NCBI GenBank assembly: GCA_014058105.1
Contig: JACGCM010002285.1
Location: 1 to 64,000 of the forward strand
DNA length: 64,000 bases
Direction of reading: 5' to 3'
DNA from: Kingdonia uniflora
Lineage: Eukaryota; Streptophyta; Magnoliopsida; Ranunculales; Circaeasteraceae
Position numbers and translations under genes: made by a program. Below the pieces are notes generated by a model. The model was given only the letters and a program-made list of their open reading frames with translations, did no database searches and was not told the DNA's origin. Each line of letters starts with the position of its first letter. Positions within the stretch are counted from its first letter, which is position 1. This document shows positions 23,858 to 35,522 of the stretch, piece by piece.

Positions 23858-23871
23858 AAAGGGAGGAGCCA

Positions 23872-24194
23872 TGATCCAGGAGGATCTAGGGAGAGGATAC
23901 TTGGAAGATATTGTGTGCATTTTTTAAATTTGCCCAAGTCGTTAGAACGAAATTTGGAGTCTTTTGAACGACTTGGCGTGTATTCGAACAAACTTTTAAA
24001 ATTGTTTGAATAAACATGCCTCTGAGGTGTTTTATTCGAATAAATTCATGTATATTCGAATACACTTTTCTGTTCGAACATAGACTTTTTTAATTCGAAC
24101 AGAGGCACGATTCAGCCTATTTCTTTAGGCGTTTATGGGCATATTTGTTTTATTTTGTAACTAGGAACTTGTAACCCAATAAAAAGGGCAAGGC
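23872..24194 (+). repeat. 3' LTR of the gag-pro element, first part
   Basis: Matches 20950-21240 including the TTCGAA array (hexamers at 23942, 23963, 23983, 24005, 24035, 24055, 24073 and 24094). It is interrupted at 24195 by the Tat element. The last five bases are the target duplication of that insertion. Confidence 0.75.
24190..24194 (+). repeat. Target site duplication, left (AAGGC)
   Basis: Partner of AAGGA at 36284-36288, four of five bases equal. It flanks both LTRs exactly. Confidence 0.7.
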
Positions 24195-24933
24195 TGTAGT
24201 AGCCTACTCACAGCATTCAAGCACAAGCTGATTTCTCGAAGGCTACATCAAAGCCTACCTAGAGACTCAAAGCCCAACAAGAGAATAACTAAATCCACGA
24301 AGCCTTCCGAGACTAATCGAACACTCAAAGGAATCGTCGAACCTGGCTACCATAGTCGAAGATAGAGGAGCAGCCCCAGAACTCAGCATCGGTATCATAA
24401 TTACTTTGACCATGGTCATACATAGTCGAAGGGCGACACGTCAGACAACCAGCTCACTAGACATAACAGTGAAACAAGCCGCTCGACAACTACCGTGATA
24501 GAACCAACAATTATAGTGTCAGAACCAATAACTATAATGTCAGAACAGATTCCGGGTACAAGTTAGTTGTCCCCTAAGGGTATACATGTAATTTAACCTA
24601 CTATGGTGACTCAACCCTTTCTATATCCTATAAATAGGAGGGAGGATGTACTATGAAGGGGTTAGAAAATATCTTCTGCTAAGCCTTACAAGATTACCTT
24701 CGAATACCCTGTAACAATCTACTCCTCGATCCCTCGACTAACTTGATATATATTATTTCCCCTTCAAATCCTCACTAGAGGTCGTGAAGTAGCCCATTTT
24801 TGGCCTCTACGTAAGTGTATTATCTCAGTAGTATATCTTATTATTGTTATCTATATACTTGTAAACCCCTAGTTAAAGATTAAGCCCTTGGTGTAAAAGT
24901 TGGTTTTCCCTCATACGAAACTTGGCCCCTACA
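24195..24933 (+). repeat. 5' LTR of the Tat element
   Basis: TGTAGTAGCC...CCCCTACA, highly similar to 35523-36283. TATA box TATAAATA at 24629-24636. Just upstream in U3 are two or three short repeats of an AGAACCAACAAC-type motif (24500-24545). Confidence 0.9.
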
Positions 24934-24935
24934 TT

Positions 24936-24949
24936 TGGCGCCGTCAATG
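24936..24949 (+). other. Primer binding site (Asp tRNA-like)
   Basis: TGGCGCCGTC, two bases after the LTR end, matches the first nine bases of the complement of the Asp tRNA 3' end, the usual primer in the Tat and Athila lineages; the following bases differ. Confidence 0.65.
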
Positions 24950-24951
24950 CT

Positions 24952-26360
24952 ATGCCTACCCTACTCCCCTTGTCTCTTATCTCTTTCTCTTTCTACCCTT
25001 CACCGCCATCCTCAATAGACCCCACCCTTCGCTCCAGTTCCACTATCGTCAGAAACTCCACTGACGGTATAGTCACTCAACGCCCAACTCGCCTTTATCA
25101 GTCAACAGTTAGCCCAAGCCGAAGAACGTTATGCCAATCAGCTGTGCCTTGAACGTGAAGACAGAGGCAACGAGCTCGAGGCTGAACGGCAGTGCCGTTT
25201 TGATGAAAAGGAGCACCAACATCATGCCCTCGATGAAATGTACCACACAGTCCGAGAGCTTCAACAGGTTCATACCCAGGACGCTCCTCTGTGATCCTGG
25301 GCAACTGCCCCTTCTCGCGTTTCAGGCCGAGCTTTCCTTGGGCCTCACCCTCAAGTCGAAGTTCCCCCAGTCCACCTTACCGCCGAGGGTTCTCCCACCA
25401 TTTTACCTACTGGTTCAATCAACCTTGGTGTGTACCCCACAGAGGATTCTTTCGACTCTACCCTTAGAACTGCCCGATACCCCAATAGCCGCCCTGCTCG
25501 AGAACGTCTCAGGGAGCGCATCGCTGAATATACTTTGAACCTTCGACATCTTCCCTCTCGACCCCAGTGCTCTCCCCCTCACCCTGCTTACCTCACTCAG
25601 TAGGAACGCAATCAGAAAATCTATGCCATTATTCGCGTCAGTAAGAGCCCAACACCGAACTCTTAGAGTCGATTAAACAACCCTATATGTTCCAAAATCC
25701 TCGCGATTGAAGTGCCTCCCAATTTCTATGCACGTAAAATTAGTAAATACCGCAATACCGACCTTCAGTCTCATGTCCTCGAATTTCAAAATGCCCTAAG
25801 TTTGTATTCTACGAACGACCATATCTTGTGCCGCATGTTCCTCACCAGTCTCACTAAAAGCCACCTCAAATGGTACCACAGTCTCCCTAACGGCTCTATT
25901 AGAAGCTTTGAATAATTGTCAAACCTTTTCATCGCCGAGTTTACCTTTAAATAAGACCGTGAGGTCTGAGTCGACGCTCTCTTCAACTTCCGCAAATCCC
26001 GCAACGAAACGCTGTAAGCTTTTACCAAGCGGTTTCTCGACGAGTCGCACAAAATCGAAAACCTCGACTGTAAAAATGTTGTCCTCGCGTACTCTAATGC
26101 CCTACCAGATCACAGTCGTGTCAAGAAGTACATTGTGCTTCATAAACCACGAACCCTTGAAGAGATGTTATCTAAGGTTAACGGATACATCGACCTCAAA
26201 CGCCTTTACGAATCTAATCGCCAGGGACAAGCCTCGACCACCAACCATAACGAACCTCGACAACCTTCTACGCCCATGGTCACTCCCGTCTCACAGGAGA
26301 CCGAGAACCGCAAACGCCCTCACTCCAATAACACCCCTGTTAAGATGCACAAAAAATGAC
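24952..26360 (+). pseudogene. gag of the Tat element
   Basis: An N-terminal glutamate-rich coiled coil is read at about 25080-25290 (QLAQAEERYANQLC). The central Retrotrans_gag domain runs from about 25712 to 26359, with FYARKISKYRNTDL, MFLTSLTKSHLKWYHSLP and LEEMLSKVNGYIDL. The frame is broken at 25291 and 25595 and at about 25915, and shifts near 25960. The product would be the capsid precursor. Confidence 0.75.
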
Positions 26361-26439
26361 CCAAGCCAGTCCTTCTGAAGCTCACTGCTCCCATCAACAC
26401 CATTCTCACACAAATATAGGCCGACCCTATCTGGCATTC

Positions 26440-27270
26440 CCCCTACCCCATCGTGGTCAGGAAAGATGTTCTCTACTGCCAAAATCACAAGTGCATTTGC
26501 CACTTTACAAATAAATGCTATGCTCCGCAACGTTCGCTCGAGATGATCTTTAAAGCAGGTCATCTACATTGATGCATCGTTAATCTTCCCAGCTACCTCG
26601 ACGGGTCGTATCTCATGTCTCAGTCCGCCTTGATTGCCGACCCAGCCGAGGTACACATTTTCCAACTCCATCTCATTGATGTCAACAATATCGACAACGG
26701 CCATTCTAGAAGCAAACGCAAGCGTATTAAAGAATGTTGCAAGCTTACCTATCAGGAGAAGCTACCCCTCCTTTTACCAGAATCCAACCAACGCCCTCGA
26801 CCCGAAGGTATATCCTTCATCGATTGTGATACTTCTCACGTTCGCTTTCCACACTCCGATACCTTGGTTATTATGATTAAGGTTGAACAACTCGTCCTCC
26901 ATACCATGCTTATCGACACAGGTAGTGCAGCTAATGTACTATTCCTCCATACTGTTCGACCCATGTAGAAAATTGACCACATCACGCCGGCTAATGTCGA
27001 GCTCAAAGGCTTTAATGGTGCAAACAAAGTCGTAGTCGGTCGCCTTAGCCTCCCTGTCACTATTGGCCCAGTCACCCTCCAAACTAGTTTTCTTGTCATT
27101 GACAAGAAATCTGAGTACCTGGGTATTCTTGGGCGCGACTGGCTACAAGCCATGAAAGCCATACCTTCGACTTACCGCCAAACACTTCATTTCACTACCC
27201 CTTGTGTCACGTGGAACATGAAAGGCTCTCAACGGCTTGCCCGCTCATGCGAGCACCATGAGATTAATAT
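26440..27270 (+). pseudogene. Zinc knuckle and aspartic protease of the Tat element
   Basis: CQNHKCICHFTNKC (about 26477-26518) is the variant CCHC knuckle of Tat gag, with an extra His. After stops, the protease follows with the catalytic block LIDTGSAANVL (Asp codon at 26915). Stop TAG at 26966. It continues VVGRLSLPVTIG and ends with LGILGRDWLQAM, the conserved protease C-terminus. Catalytic residues are present although the frame is interrupted once. Confidence 0.75.
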
Positions 27271-27419
27271 CACAAGAAAACTTTTCATACCATTGCAATC
27301 AATGCTTCCCTCTCTCCCAACTCCTTTGAGCCCATCTACCACACCTGTCGAGGTATGCACATTAGCAATATTTTAGATGAGACTGAACGCCTCGAACTCA
27401 CCACTTTCCTTTGATCAAA

Positions 27420-28270
27420 TAAAGACGTCTTCGCCTGGACATTCCATGAGATGCCCAGTGTTGACCCCACTTTAGCCTGCCATTGACTTGACCTTATCCC
27501 TCACTCTATCGTCGTGAAGCAGAAGAAGCCTACTTTGGCCCTACGGCTTTGAAAAGTTGTAAACCTCGAGGTCGACAAAATCCTTGCTGCTAGTTTCATT
27601 AGAAAAGTTAAGTACACCGACTGGATCTCAAACATTGTTGCTATCCCCAAGAAGAATGGCAAGATCAGAATCTACGCCGACTTCATAAACCTCAATGATT
27701 ATACACCGAAGGACAATTTTTCTCTCCCGATCATTTCAGTACTCTTGGATGCAACAGCCGGTCATGTATGACTATCGATGATGGATACGGCTTTGGGTTA
27801 CAATCAGGTACCCCTCATCTCTGAGGACTAACTTAAAATATTGTTTATTACTGAGCAAGGTCTTTACTACTTTAACGTTATACCCTTCGGCCTTAAAAAT
27901 GCGGGTGCCACTTACCAACGTCTTGTTACCACTATGTTTAAACCTTTTCTTCGTAAGTCTGTCAAAGTTTACATCGACGACATGTTGTGTAAAAGCTTCC
28001 AAAAATAGACCCATATCCAAGACCTCACCAAAGTTTTTTGCCATATTTCGGTCTTATAACATGAAACTTAACCCAGACAAATGTCAGTTTGGTGTTTCTT
28101 CCAGTAAATTTTAGGCCACCTCATCAGCAAATGAGGTATCAAGATCAATCTCACTCATATCCGTGCCCTCATCGATATGCCATCCCCTCGAATCAAAAAA
28201 GATTTCCAAAAGGTTACTGGTAAGATGGCTGCCCTCAACTATTTTATTTCAAAATCCTCTGACCGTTGTG
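27420..28270 (+). pseudogene. Reverse transcriptase of the Tat element
   Basis: Starts with KDVFAWTFHEMPSVDP, then DWISNIVAIPKKNGKIR, IPFGLKNAGATYQRL and the catalytic YIDDML (27970-27987). Stops occur at about 27486, 27552, 27768 and 28004, and a frameshift near 28050. The palm Asp pair is kept. The thumb/connection part (28090-28270) is readable only in another frame. Confidence 0.85.
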
Positions 28271-28329
28271 CTTGGCTTTTCTCCCTTTTAAGCGACCAAG
28301 GCGTCCATAAGTCATAAAGAAAACCAACC

Positions 28330-28800
28330 CCGAAATCAATTGGACACCCGATTGTGAACAGGCCTTCCTCGAACTCAAACCATACCTTGGTCGACCACCC
28401 ATCATCAGCACCCCCATCGAAGGTAAAATGTTTTCTTTATACCTTGTAGTTACCAACACTTCTGTCAGCTCAGTCCTTATTCGACTTGAATCCAGCATTG
28501 AGAAACCCGTATACTTTATCAACAAAACTCTAACATCTGCCGAGACTCAATATACTAAGCTCGAGCGATATCTCCTTACACTCATTTACACTGCTCGAAA
28601 GCTCAAACCATACTTTCAAGCTTACCCTATACGTGTTACCACCAGCTACCCCCTTCGAGAGATTCTCAGCAAGAAAGAAAAATCTAGACAGGTTCAACAG
28701 TGGCCCATTTATCTAGGTAAACACAATATTACTTTCAAGAAACAAATATCTCAAAAAGCTCAAGTAGTCGCTGATTTCCTTGATGACTTCTCGGTTGAAG
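28330..28800 (+). pseudogene. Gypsy RNase H of the Tat element
   Basis: Open frame 28428-28883 with SLYLVVTNTSVSSVL, PVYFINKTLTSAETQYTKLE, the region around LREILSKKEKSRQVQQW and QVVADFLDDF. It follows the RT directly, as in all Ty3/gypsy pol genes. Confidence 0.85.
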
Positions 28801-29250
28801 ACATCAACAGGGAGAAACAAGAAGATGATCTACCAGAAGACCAGCCTGAACAGAACGACCCTTGGAACCCTAACACGGGCTGACACCTCTTTACAGATGG
28901 ATCTGCTGGACCTAATGGTTCGGGAATTGGTATTGTTCTTGTTACCCCCTCCAATGACATAATCAAAAAGGCTGCCAAGTTAAACTTTGAATGTTCTAAT
29001 AATGAAGCCGAGTATGAATCCCTGGTACATTGCCTCGATCATTCCCTCGAACTTGGTATTCACAAACTTGCAGTATTTACTGATTCCCAACTTATTCAGG
29101 GACAGTTCACCGGTGAAAATTAGGCAAACAGTCACATGGCTGAGTATGCTGCACTTGTTTTCCAGCGCATGGATCATTTCCCCAAAAAATCTTCCATTAC
29201 ACATTACCTTCGAGGCAAAAATAGATATGCCGATGCCCCCTCCTGTATAG
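28800..29250 (+). pseudogene. Second, archaeal-type RNase H
   Basis: After a stop at 28881: LFTDGSAGPNGSGIG, then NNEAEYESLVHCLDHSLELG and FTDSQLI. The D-E-D catalytic positions are all visible. A stop at about 29124 interrupts the C-terminal part (MAEYAALVFQRMDHF). Tat-lineage elements are known for this additional RNase H behind the original one. Confidence 0.8.
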
Positions 29251-29299
29251 CAGCCATCTTAGGCAAGTCCGAATCTCGAATACTCCAAATCGAAGTATT

Positions 29300-30580
29300 C
29301 GAACGCCCAAGTATCGACCATATAGAAGTCAATGCCATCAATATTGGGAGCGAGAGTCTCGATCTAGATGACTGGCAAACACCCTTTCTTGCTTATTTCA
29401 ATAGTTCTACTCTCCCTGAAGATCCCAAAGCCAAACGTTTGGTACTAGCAAACTGTCACAGATATACCATTCTCAAAGGCGGATAGCAGCATAACTCCCT
29501 GAACGGCGTCCACCTTCGATGCATAACCTAAAATGAAGCTACTGCTATACTTACTGAACTCCATGAAGGTACCTACGATGCTCATACTGCTGGTCGATCT
29601 ATGGCCCTTTGAGCCGCAACATATGGTTTATTCTAGCCTAATATAAAGAAACAAGCTAAAAAGTATGAGAGACATTATAAAAAATGCCAACGTCACGCCC
29701 ATGACATCCGAAGACCTTTAGAAGACCTCCATTGCAGCCAAGTTGCTTGGCCCATTAAACGATGGGCGATTAATCTAGTGGGCCCTTTTCCCATAGCTTT
29801 GGGTAGACGTGCCATATATTACTTTACTAAATGGATCGACGCCGTGCCTTTGTGTCGAACAAGGGAAGAAGAAGTCATCAAGTTCTTATGGAAAAATATC
29901 ATCACACGTTTTGGCTACCCTCACATGATTCGATGCGATAACGGTCCACAGTTTATTGGGAGCAAAGTCCGTAATTTCCTCATGAAGTATAATATCATCC
30001 TCTTCCCTTCACACCTTATTACACTTAGGGGAATGGCCATGTCGAAGTAATCAATAAAACTATAGTCGATGGTCTCAAGAAGCGCGTCGATAAGAAGAAA
30101 GGTCGATGGGTTCAAGAATTACAACATGTACTCTGGGCCTATCGCACCACACCAGGAAAGGCGGCGGGCTGCAATCCCTTCCTCCTAGGTTACGGTACTA
30201 AAGTCGTACTGCCTACCCAGTTCGAAGTAGCAACATGCAATCCTTACCTCCCCGATGAAGACAATGAGTTCGAACTCGGATGCAATATGTTATGGATCGA
30301 CAAAACCAAAGACTGAGCCATTACAAACCTCGACCGTTACTACCTCTCCCTCCAGAAATCATACAACAAAAGAGTTTGGCCACGCAGTTTCAATATTGGA
30401 GATTTGGTACTCCGACGAGTCACTCCCTCTACGAAGCTACGAAATACTGGAAAGCTAGCCGAGTTCTGGGAAAGACCTTATGTCGTGTACAACAAAACCA
30501 ACAAAGGATCTTATTATCTAATAATAGAAGCAAAGGAGCCTCTACCTAACCCATGGAACACAATATAGTTTGTCTCATAC
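29300..30580 (+). pseudogene. Integrase of the Tat element
   Basis: The zinc domain begins LHEGTYDAHTAGRS; its first Cys appears replaced (RHYKKCQ where KCDRCQ-like is usual). First catalytic block: WAINLVGPFP (29766-29795), Asn instead of the expected Asp. Second: RCDNGPQF (29930). A one-base shift near 30024 moves the third block, GHVEVINK, to another frame. C-terminal block DLVLRRV near 30400-30420. At least two lesions plus the Asp-to-Asn change make it inactive. Confidence 0.85.
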
Positions 30581-30678
30581 AAGAGGACGCGACCATCATC
30601 TTGTTCAACTGATGTAAATACAGTATAATCAATAAACATATTTTTTATCATCTGAGCTTCATGTCATGTCTTCCAGTG

Positions 30679-31370
30679 AATTTTTTGGTCTAATCTAAGT
30701 ATCCCGTCAACCCTTTGACCCGACTGATACTTGGGGGTGGCCTCGAAGTTTTTCAAGTTTCCAATTCGAGCAAACCCGAGGGGAATGAATGGTCGATAGA
30801 CCGGACCCTCGAGAATGCATTGAGGGCGACCACATAATGCTTTGTTCAGGCTCAGGCCTTCGAAGTCTAGTAAATTTCTTGGTCTAATCTAAGTATCACG
30901 TCAACCCTTTGACCCGACTGATACTTGGGGGTGGCCTCGAAGTTTTTCAAGTTTCCAATTCGAGCAAACCCGAGGGGAATGAATGGTCGATAGACTGGTC
31001 CATCAGGAATGCATTGGAGGCAACCACATAATGCTTCATTCAGGCTCAGGCCTTCAAAGTCCAGTAAATTTCTTGGTCTAATATAAGTATCACGTCAACC
31101 CTTCAACCTGACTGATACTTGGGGGAGACCTCAAAGTTTTTCAAGTTTCCAATTCCAAGGAACGTTGGGGGCATGAATGGTTGATAGACTGGACCCTCGA
31201 GAATGCATTGGGGGCGACCACATAATGCTTCTTTCATGCTTAATCCCGTAGATAAACCCAGGGGCGACCATTGAGGTTTAATATATTTCTCGACTCGATC
31301 AAATCAAAGTATAAAGTCAACCCTTCGATTTGACAGATGCTCGGGGCCGACCTCAAAGCTCGTAAAGGTT
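30679..31370 (+). repeat. 193-bp tandem repeats in the 3' UTR of the Tat element
   Basis: Three full units and one partial start at about 30679, 30872, 31066 and 31281. Each carries the blocks TCAACCCTT, GACTGATACTTGGGGG and GGACCCTCGAGAATGCAT or close variants. The first two are almost identical, the last is the most diverged. Confidence 0.9.
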
Positions 31371-31689
31371 CTAGCTCGAACTCTAATACAAGCATTTTAT
31401 ACTTCTAATCACATACACGGAAACAAGCATACAGACATACCAGCAATTCAAGTTCAATGCACACAAGCAATTCAAATCAACTACATACAAACAGGCAGCT
31501 CAACTTCGGATACGTTATACATTGTTCGAGTACTGCCCATCCAGTACATTCAATACAAATGCCACATCAATCAAATTTAAACATCATAGCAGGATAAGAG
31601 CAGAGAGTTTGTTGCAGCAAATAAACAATAAAGATATATCTTCTACTTGTACTCCACTCATACAGGAGTGGTCGCACTAACTCCTCCTA

Positions 31690-32883
31690 CAGATTCCTAA
31701 GCAGTTACCCCTCCAGTACCCTTGACAACAGGGTTCAGTCCTGGAGCATCCGCTACCCCATCGACTACAACACCTTTATTAACATGTCCAGTACCAGCAA
31801 CATCCTCTTCGACTGCAAAATCAGCAACACTACCTCCAGCACCTTTTACTACAGGTTCCACTTCCATTCCTACTATCTGGACAACATCTTCGACAGCAGG
31901 CCCTTCGGTCATAGGAATGTGCTCGAAAGTCTTAGGATTATACTCCAAACTATCTATGAAGTTCTTCAGAGACATGGTCGTGCACACTCTTCATCGTATT
32001 ACACCTGGAAAGCTGCTCTTTGTGCCTCCAATTCCTTCTCTTTTTTAGCCAGCCTCTACTCCAACATTTTTCCAATTTGATCACTGTTAGCAACCACAAT
32101 CTCGAGTTCCCTCGCACAATCAGCTCTAATCTGCAACTTCTCACGCTTTAATCCCTGGAGCGAGCTCCAGACTATCCCACGCCTGTTTCAGCTTTTTACT
32201 TGCTACCCTCTAGGCCTTGGCAAAAGCTTAGGCCCAAGTATGCACCTACTAGAATACTCGACTCATCATTAGTTCTCGAAGTATAGTGTCTTTTTTCAAA
32301 ATTTCACAATCTCATAAAATAGTTAAGTGATGCAGAGCCTTATTCATCTGCTTCCCTACCTCATCTGGGTCATTTCCACAGAGGGTCGCCATCGACGTGG
32401 CCGTTACTCAAGCCTACTTCTCCACTTCGGCTTCGCGTCGTGCCTCGTCCACATCATCCACATCATCAGCCACCTACTCACGAGACCTCTTATGCAGAGT
32501 AGTCTTCGTCAGCTTCATTGTCAAAGTCTTGGCAATAGTATTGCTCTTATCCTTGCTAGCCTGCCTCGACACCTCGGGAACAGCCTCGGGCATACTTGGT
32601 TGTAAGGTCCTCGGCCCTCCTCGCCGTTCCCTCGGCACATAGTTCGACTTTCGAGTCAACCTTCCCTTCTCCATCTCATCGGCCCCTGTCGAAGCACATT
32701 CTTCTCTATTCTTCTTCGTTGTTCTAGCAGTAACTGGTACATTTCAAAGTACCGTATCTATTTTCTTCTGCCTCTTCCTCACAATACCCAACTTCCCAAA
32801 TACCCAATTCACCCACTCCTCATCATGGTCGATCAGTTCGTCAATATACCTCTTTGGATTCGTCAATGTCCTATTGCCAGGCT
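31690..32883 (-). pseudogene. Antisense gene of the Tat element, proposed exon 3
   Basis: Read on the minus strand after an acceptor TTTGTTTGTAG. It begins GNRTLTNPKRYIDELIDHDEEWVNWVF, joined in phase to exon 2, followed by a lysine/arginine-rich region and then a helical, coiled-coil-like part down to about 31950, and a proline/glycine/valine-rich end (31987-31697). Several stops (about 32745 and 32474, and in the last part). Function unknown; such ORFs occur between pol and 3' LTR, in antisense, in Grande/Retand-type elements. Confidence 0.5.
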
Positions 32884-33018
32884 CTACAAACAACAAAAGC
32901 AAGTTTAACAACCTATTCGATCAACATAATAAACATCTTTTGACTGTCAACTTATTTAGATTATACACCCTGTGTTGTAGCTTATACTCATCTTCCCCCT
33001 ATCTATTCTCATAATTAC

Positions 33019-33822
33019 CCCTTACCACCACTAAATCCTTATCCCACCCTCGCCCTGTCAAATACAGATCAAATATCCATGGTTTGTCTGCATGACATTG
33101 AATGTGGTACATATCCACCTTCTTATTTGCTTTTCTCAAGTAGAATGATAGAATATCGAACCACTCGATCAAACTCCTCTTCTCCCATTTCAACTCTGCA
33201 TTCTTCCCCTCAATCACCCTCATCATTTCATTAAAATTGCCATTCATCAGGCATGGGATAACATCCCAGTAGTTCAATACCTGCATCACCAGCTTTTAAA
33301 GGGGAAGTTGCATCCTTAATCGAATCTGGCCTCTAAATGCCATGATACCCTCATAAGGGGTATCTTTAAATGTGAACTCGTCCCCTACTGGTACCAGTGT
33401 AACGCCCACCCTCGACAACTCATGTTTTGCCATGAATCGATCTAGTCTCACCTTTTCCTGAGCTGACACTGGCCCCGCTGCTCTCATCAAATCATCTGAA
33501 CTATTAATATTATCGGTCTACTCCCCTTCCCCTTCCTCCCTCTCATCCCATGAAGACTCGATACTACCTTCGCTTCCCCTCCCCTCCCTCTCCTCAATCT
33601 CCGCTTCATCCCTTTCTACAACTACTCGAGCCTTTCGACGGCTCTTACTCGAAGCTCCAACTTCTGGTACTACCACTGCTAATGGGGCGTCTGTTGTAAT
33701 GTCTATCACGTCTACCTTACTGCTCTTACCCCCCGACCTCCACCAGATACACTGGGTTTGGTTACATCGTCCTCCTCGTCTATCAGCCTCATCCTCGAAG
33801 CTTGACGAGTACGCATTATACC
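33019..33822 (-). pseudogene. Antisense gene of the Tat element, proposed exon 2
   Basis: Bounded by an acceptor TTTTCTAG and a donor GTAATT. N-terminal basic stretch (MRTRQASRMRLIDEEDD), one frameshift near 33720, an acidic stretch with SSKSRRKARVVVERDEAE, then a globular block with FKDTPYEGIMAFRG, VMQVLNYWDVIPC and PWIFDLYLTGRGWDKD. The order resembles the plant gypsy-type transposon domain in which a helical region ends in an F-V-x-G-x-W-like motif. Two in-frame stops (33518, 33296). Splicing at 33018 removes the stop at 32999. Confidence 0.55.
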
Positions 33823-34125
33823 CTAGAAAAGTAGAGGTACGTAATTAGATCGATATATTCGACTATCACATTTCAATATCACATTATATTCTATCCTCAC
33901 CAAATTGCCCAACCCACAGTGGAATATTCAACTTCAACCCTGTCAATCCCTCACCCTCTAAAACTTACTACTGGGCCGGACCTCCAACCACGCAGGTTAC
34001 CCCCTTCCTCGGACATGTCGTTACCAGCAAAAACTCGAGCCGCACAACAATATACAAATAGAGAAGAATAAACGACATAACAAAATTACAAATCACCTAT
34101 TTGTGAAAGAAATCAGAAGACATAC

Positions 34126-34182
34126 CTGTTCGAATGGTTTAGATCTCTCAGCAACAACGAAGTGTCTTTCTCTCCTCTCCAT
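34126..34182 (-). pseudogene. Antisense gene of the Tat element, candidate exon 1
   Basis: ATG at 34182, 19 codons without a stop (MERRERHFVVAERSKPFEQ), ending in CAG|GTATGT, a near-consensus donor. The proposed intron to exon 2 is 303 bp. The phase agrees with the exon 2 frame. A TTTAAAG-type weak TATA sequence lies about 100 bp upstream. This exon is my inference. Confidence 0.4.
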
Positions 34183-34949
34183 CAAGATCTATCACAACAA
34201 TAGAGTATGTGTTTCCTCTATTCCTGCTCTGTTTTATCTATCTTTGAGTGATTGGGAAGAATAAATTTCTCCCTTACCTCTTTAAATCCCACCTCACAAA
34301 AATAGAATTGCCTCGATTTCCCCACACACCCGTCATTGCCACTCCTCCACTCTCCCTCATTTTCGGCTAAGACATGTTTTAACAATTTTACCCTCACTTC
34401 TTCTCCCATGCATATCGCACGTTCACATCAAATAATTATTTTATCATCTCAAGCCTTCTGGCACCCTGCCTGAAGCTGTCAACTCAATCCTCCGTGTCAC
34501 TTCCACCTTTTTTCCCATAGCCCGAGGAAACATCATGATGACCTGCAGGACACTCTTCCCCAAGAATAGTACCGCTTCTGACATGACAGCCATTACGCCT
34601 GTCAGGTCTTGCAACATATGCCTTTAACTATAGAAATTTCCAAGCCCTCCCATGATTTCATTTATGAACTATCGTCTACATTCTACTTCGCCCCATCGTC
34701 CATATGACTTAACTCAAGTTTCTTACCATTCTTAATCGTTTTTGTTACTTACGCTCAAAGTTCGACAATCATTATCATGCCTACATTATCATCGTCTATC
34801 AACTCTAACACAGTCCTATTATCATACTTTAACAAACATGTTTTACATTTCAAAATAACAAACCCATCGGGCATACAAAAAAAAACACAAAACAAACAAT
34901 AAAGCACAACGTAAAGACAGAAACAACAATAACTTGTTAGAGAACCCCC

Positions 34950-35240
34950 CTATTTGCATACTGGGCAGTTCTTGTAGAGCCCTACCTCCTCATCTTTAAC
35001 TCGTTCTTCTGTATCCACCTGGTCCTCGGCAGGGCTTTTTAGAAAGAAGTACCGATTGCTGGTGCTCTGGCTCATCCATTCCAGCACCCTCCACCAATAC
35101 GCGTATGACATCCCACATATTGGTTCCTCTAGCTCTAGTTCGACCAAATTTGGCATCTCCTAGTCCAGACCATGATTGCCAATGAACTTTTCCTTCAACA
35201 CAACCGTCTTCTGCTCTATCCGACATTCCTGTGCTTCCAT
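34950..35240 (-). pseudogene. Short antisense ORF next to the 3' LTR
   Basis: ATG at 35240; 96 codons with a single stop after codon 26, ending in a Cys pair (CPVC) before TAG at 34950. It is preceded by a TATA box at 35334-35342, about 95 bp upstream. The sequence has weak local similarity to the antisense ORF at 55747-56022 in the third Tat element (both have a K-x-F-G/IGN-x-L block about 20 residues in and occupy the same place beside the 3' LTR). I do not recognise a domain. Confidence 0.45.
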
Positions 35241-35333
35241 CCTTTTCTGCTACTTGGTGATCGGTATGGTTTCTATGGCATCGTTTTCTAGAAGAAAAAG
35301 ATGAGGGTAGTTTGAAACTCCCCCTCGCACCCC

Positions 35334-35342
35334 CTATTTATA
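35334..35342 (-). promoter_or_regulatory. Antisense TATA box inside the Tat element
   Basis: Minus strand TATAAATAG followed by GGGG. It points away from the 3' LTR into the antisense ORF. Confidence 0.5.
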
Positions 35343-35507
35343 CTTGAATTAAGATTCATTTAATCCCCCCTAATCACCACTCACATTAATTACTTTCCTT
35401 AATTACTCCCCTCAGAATTGACCACATTCAATCAGTCAACTCTCCAACTTCCCATGTCCAACCATTTTTCTCTGACACGCCATCTATACCAGTTTCTGCG
35501 ACTCTTG

Positions 35508-35522
35508 CTGAGAGAGGGCGAA
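35508..35522 (+). other. Polypurine tract of the Tat element
   Basis: GAGAGAGGGCGAA directly before TGTAATAGCC of the 3' LTR. Confidence 0.6.

Noticed and set aside
32377..32398. CCACAGAGGGTCGCC resembling the window start and 10080-10093
   Set aside because: Only about 13 bases match and the flanks are unrelated; it lies in the antisense gene of the Tat element. Probably chance.
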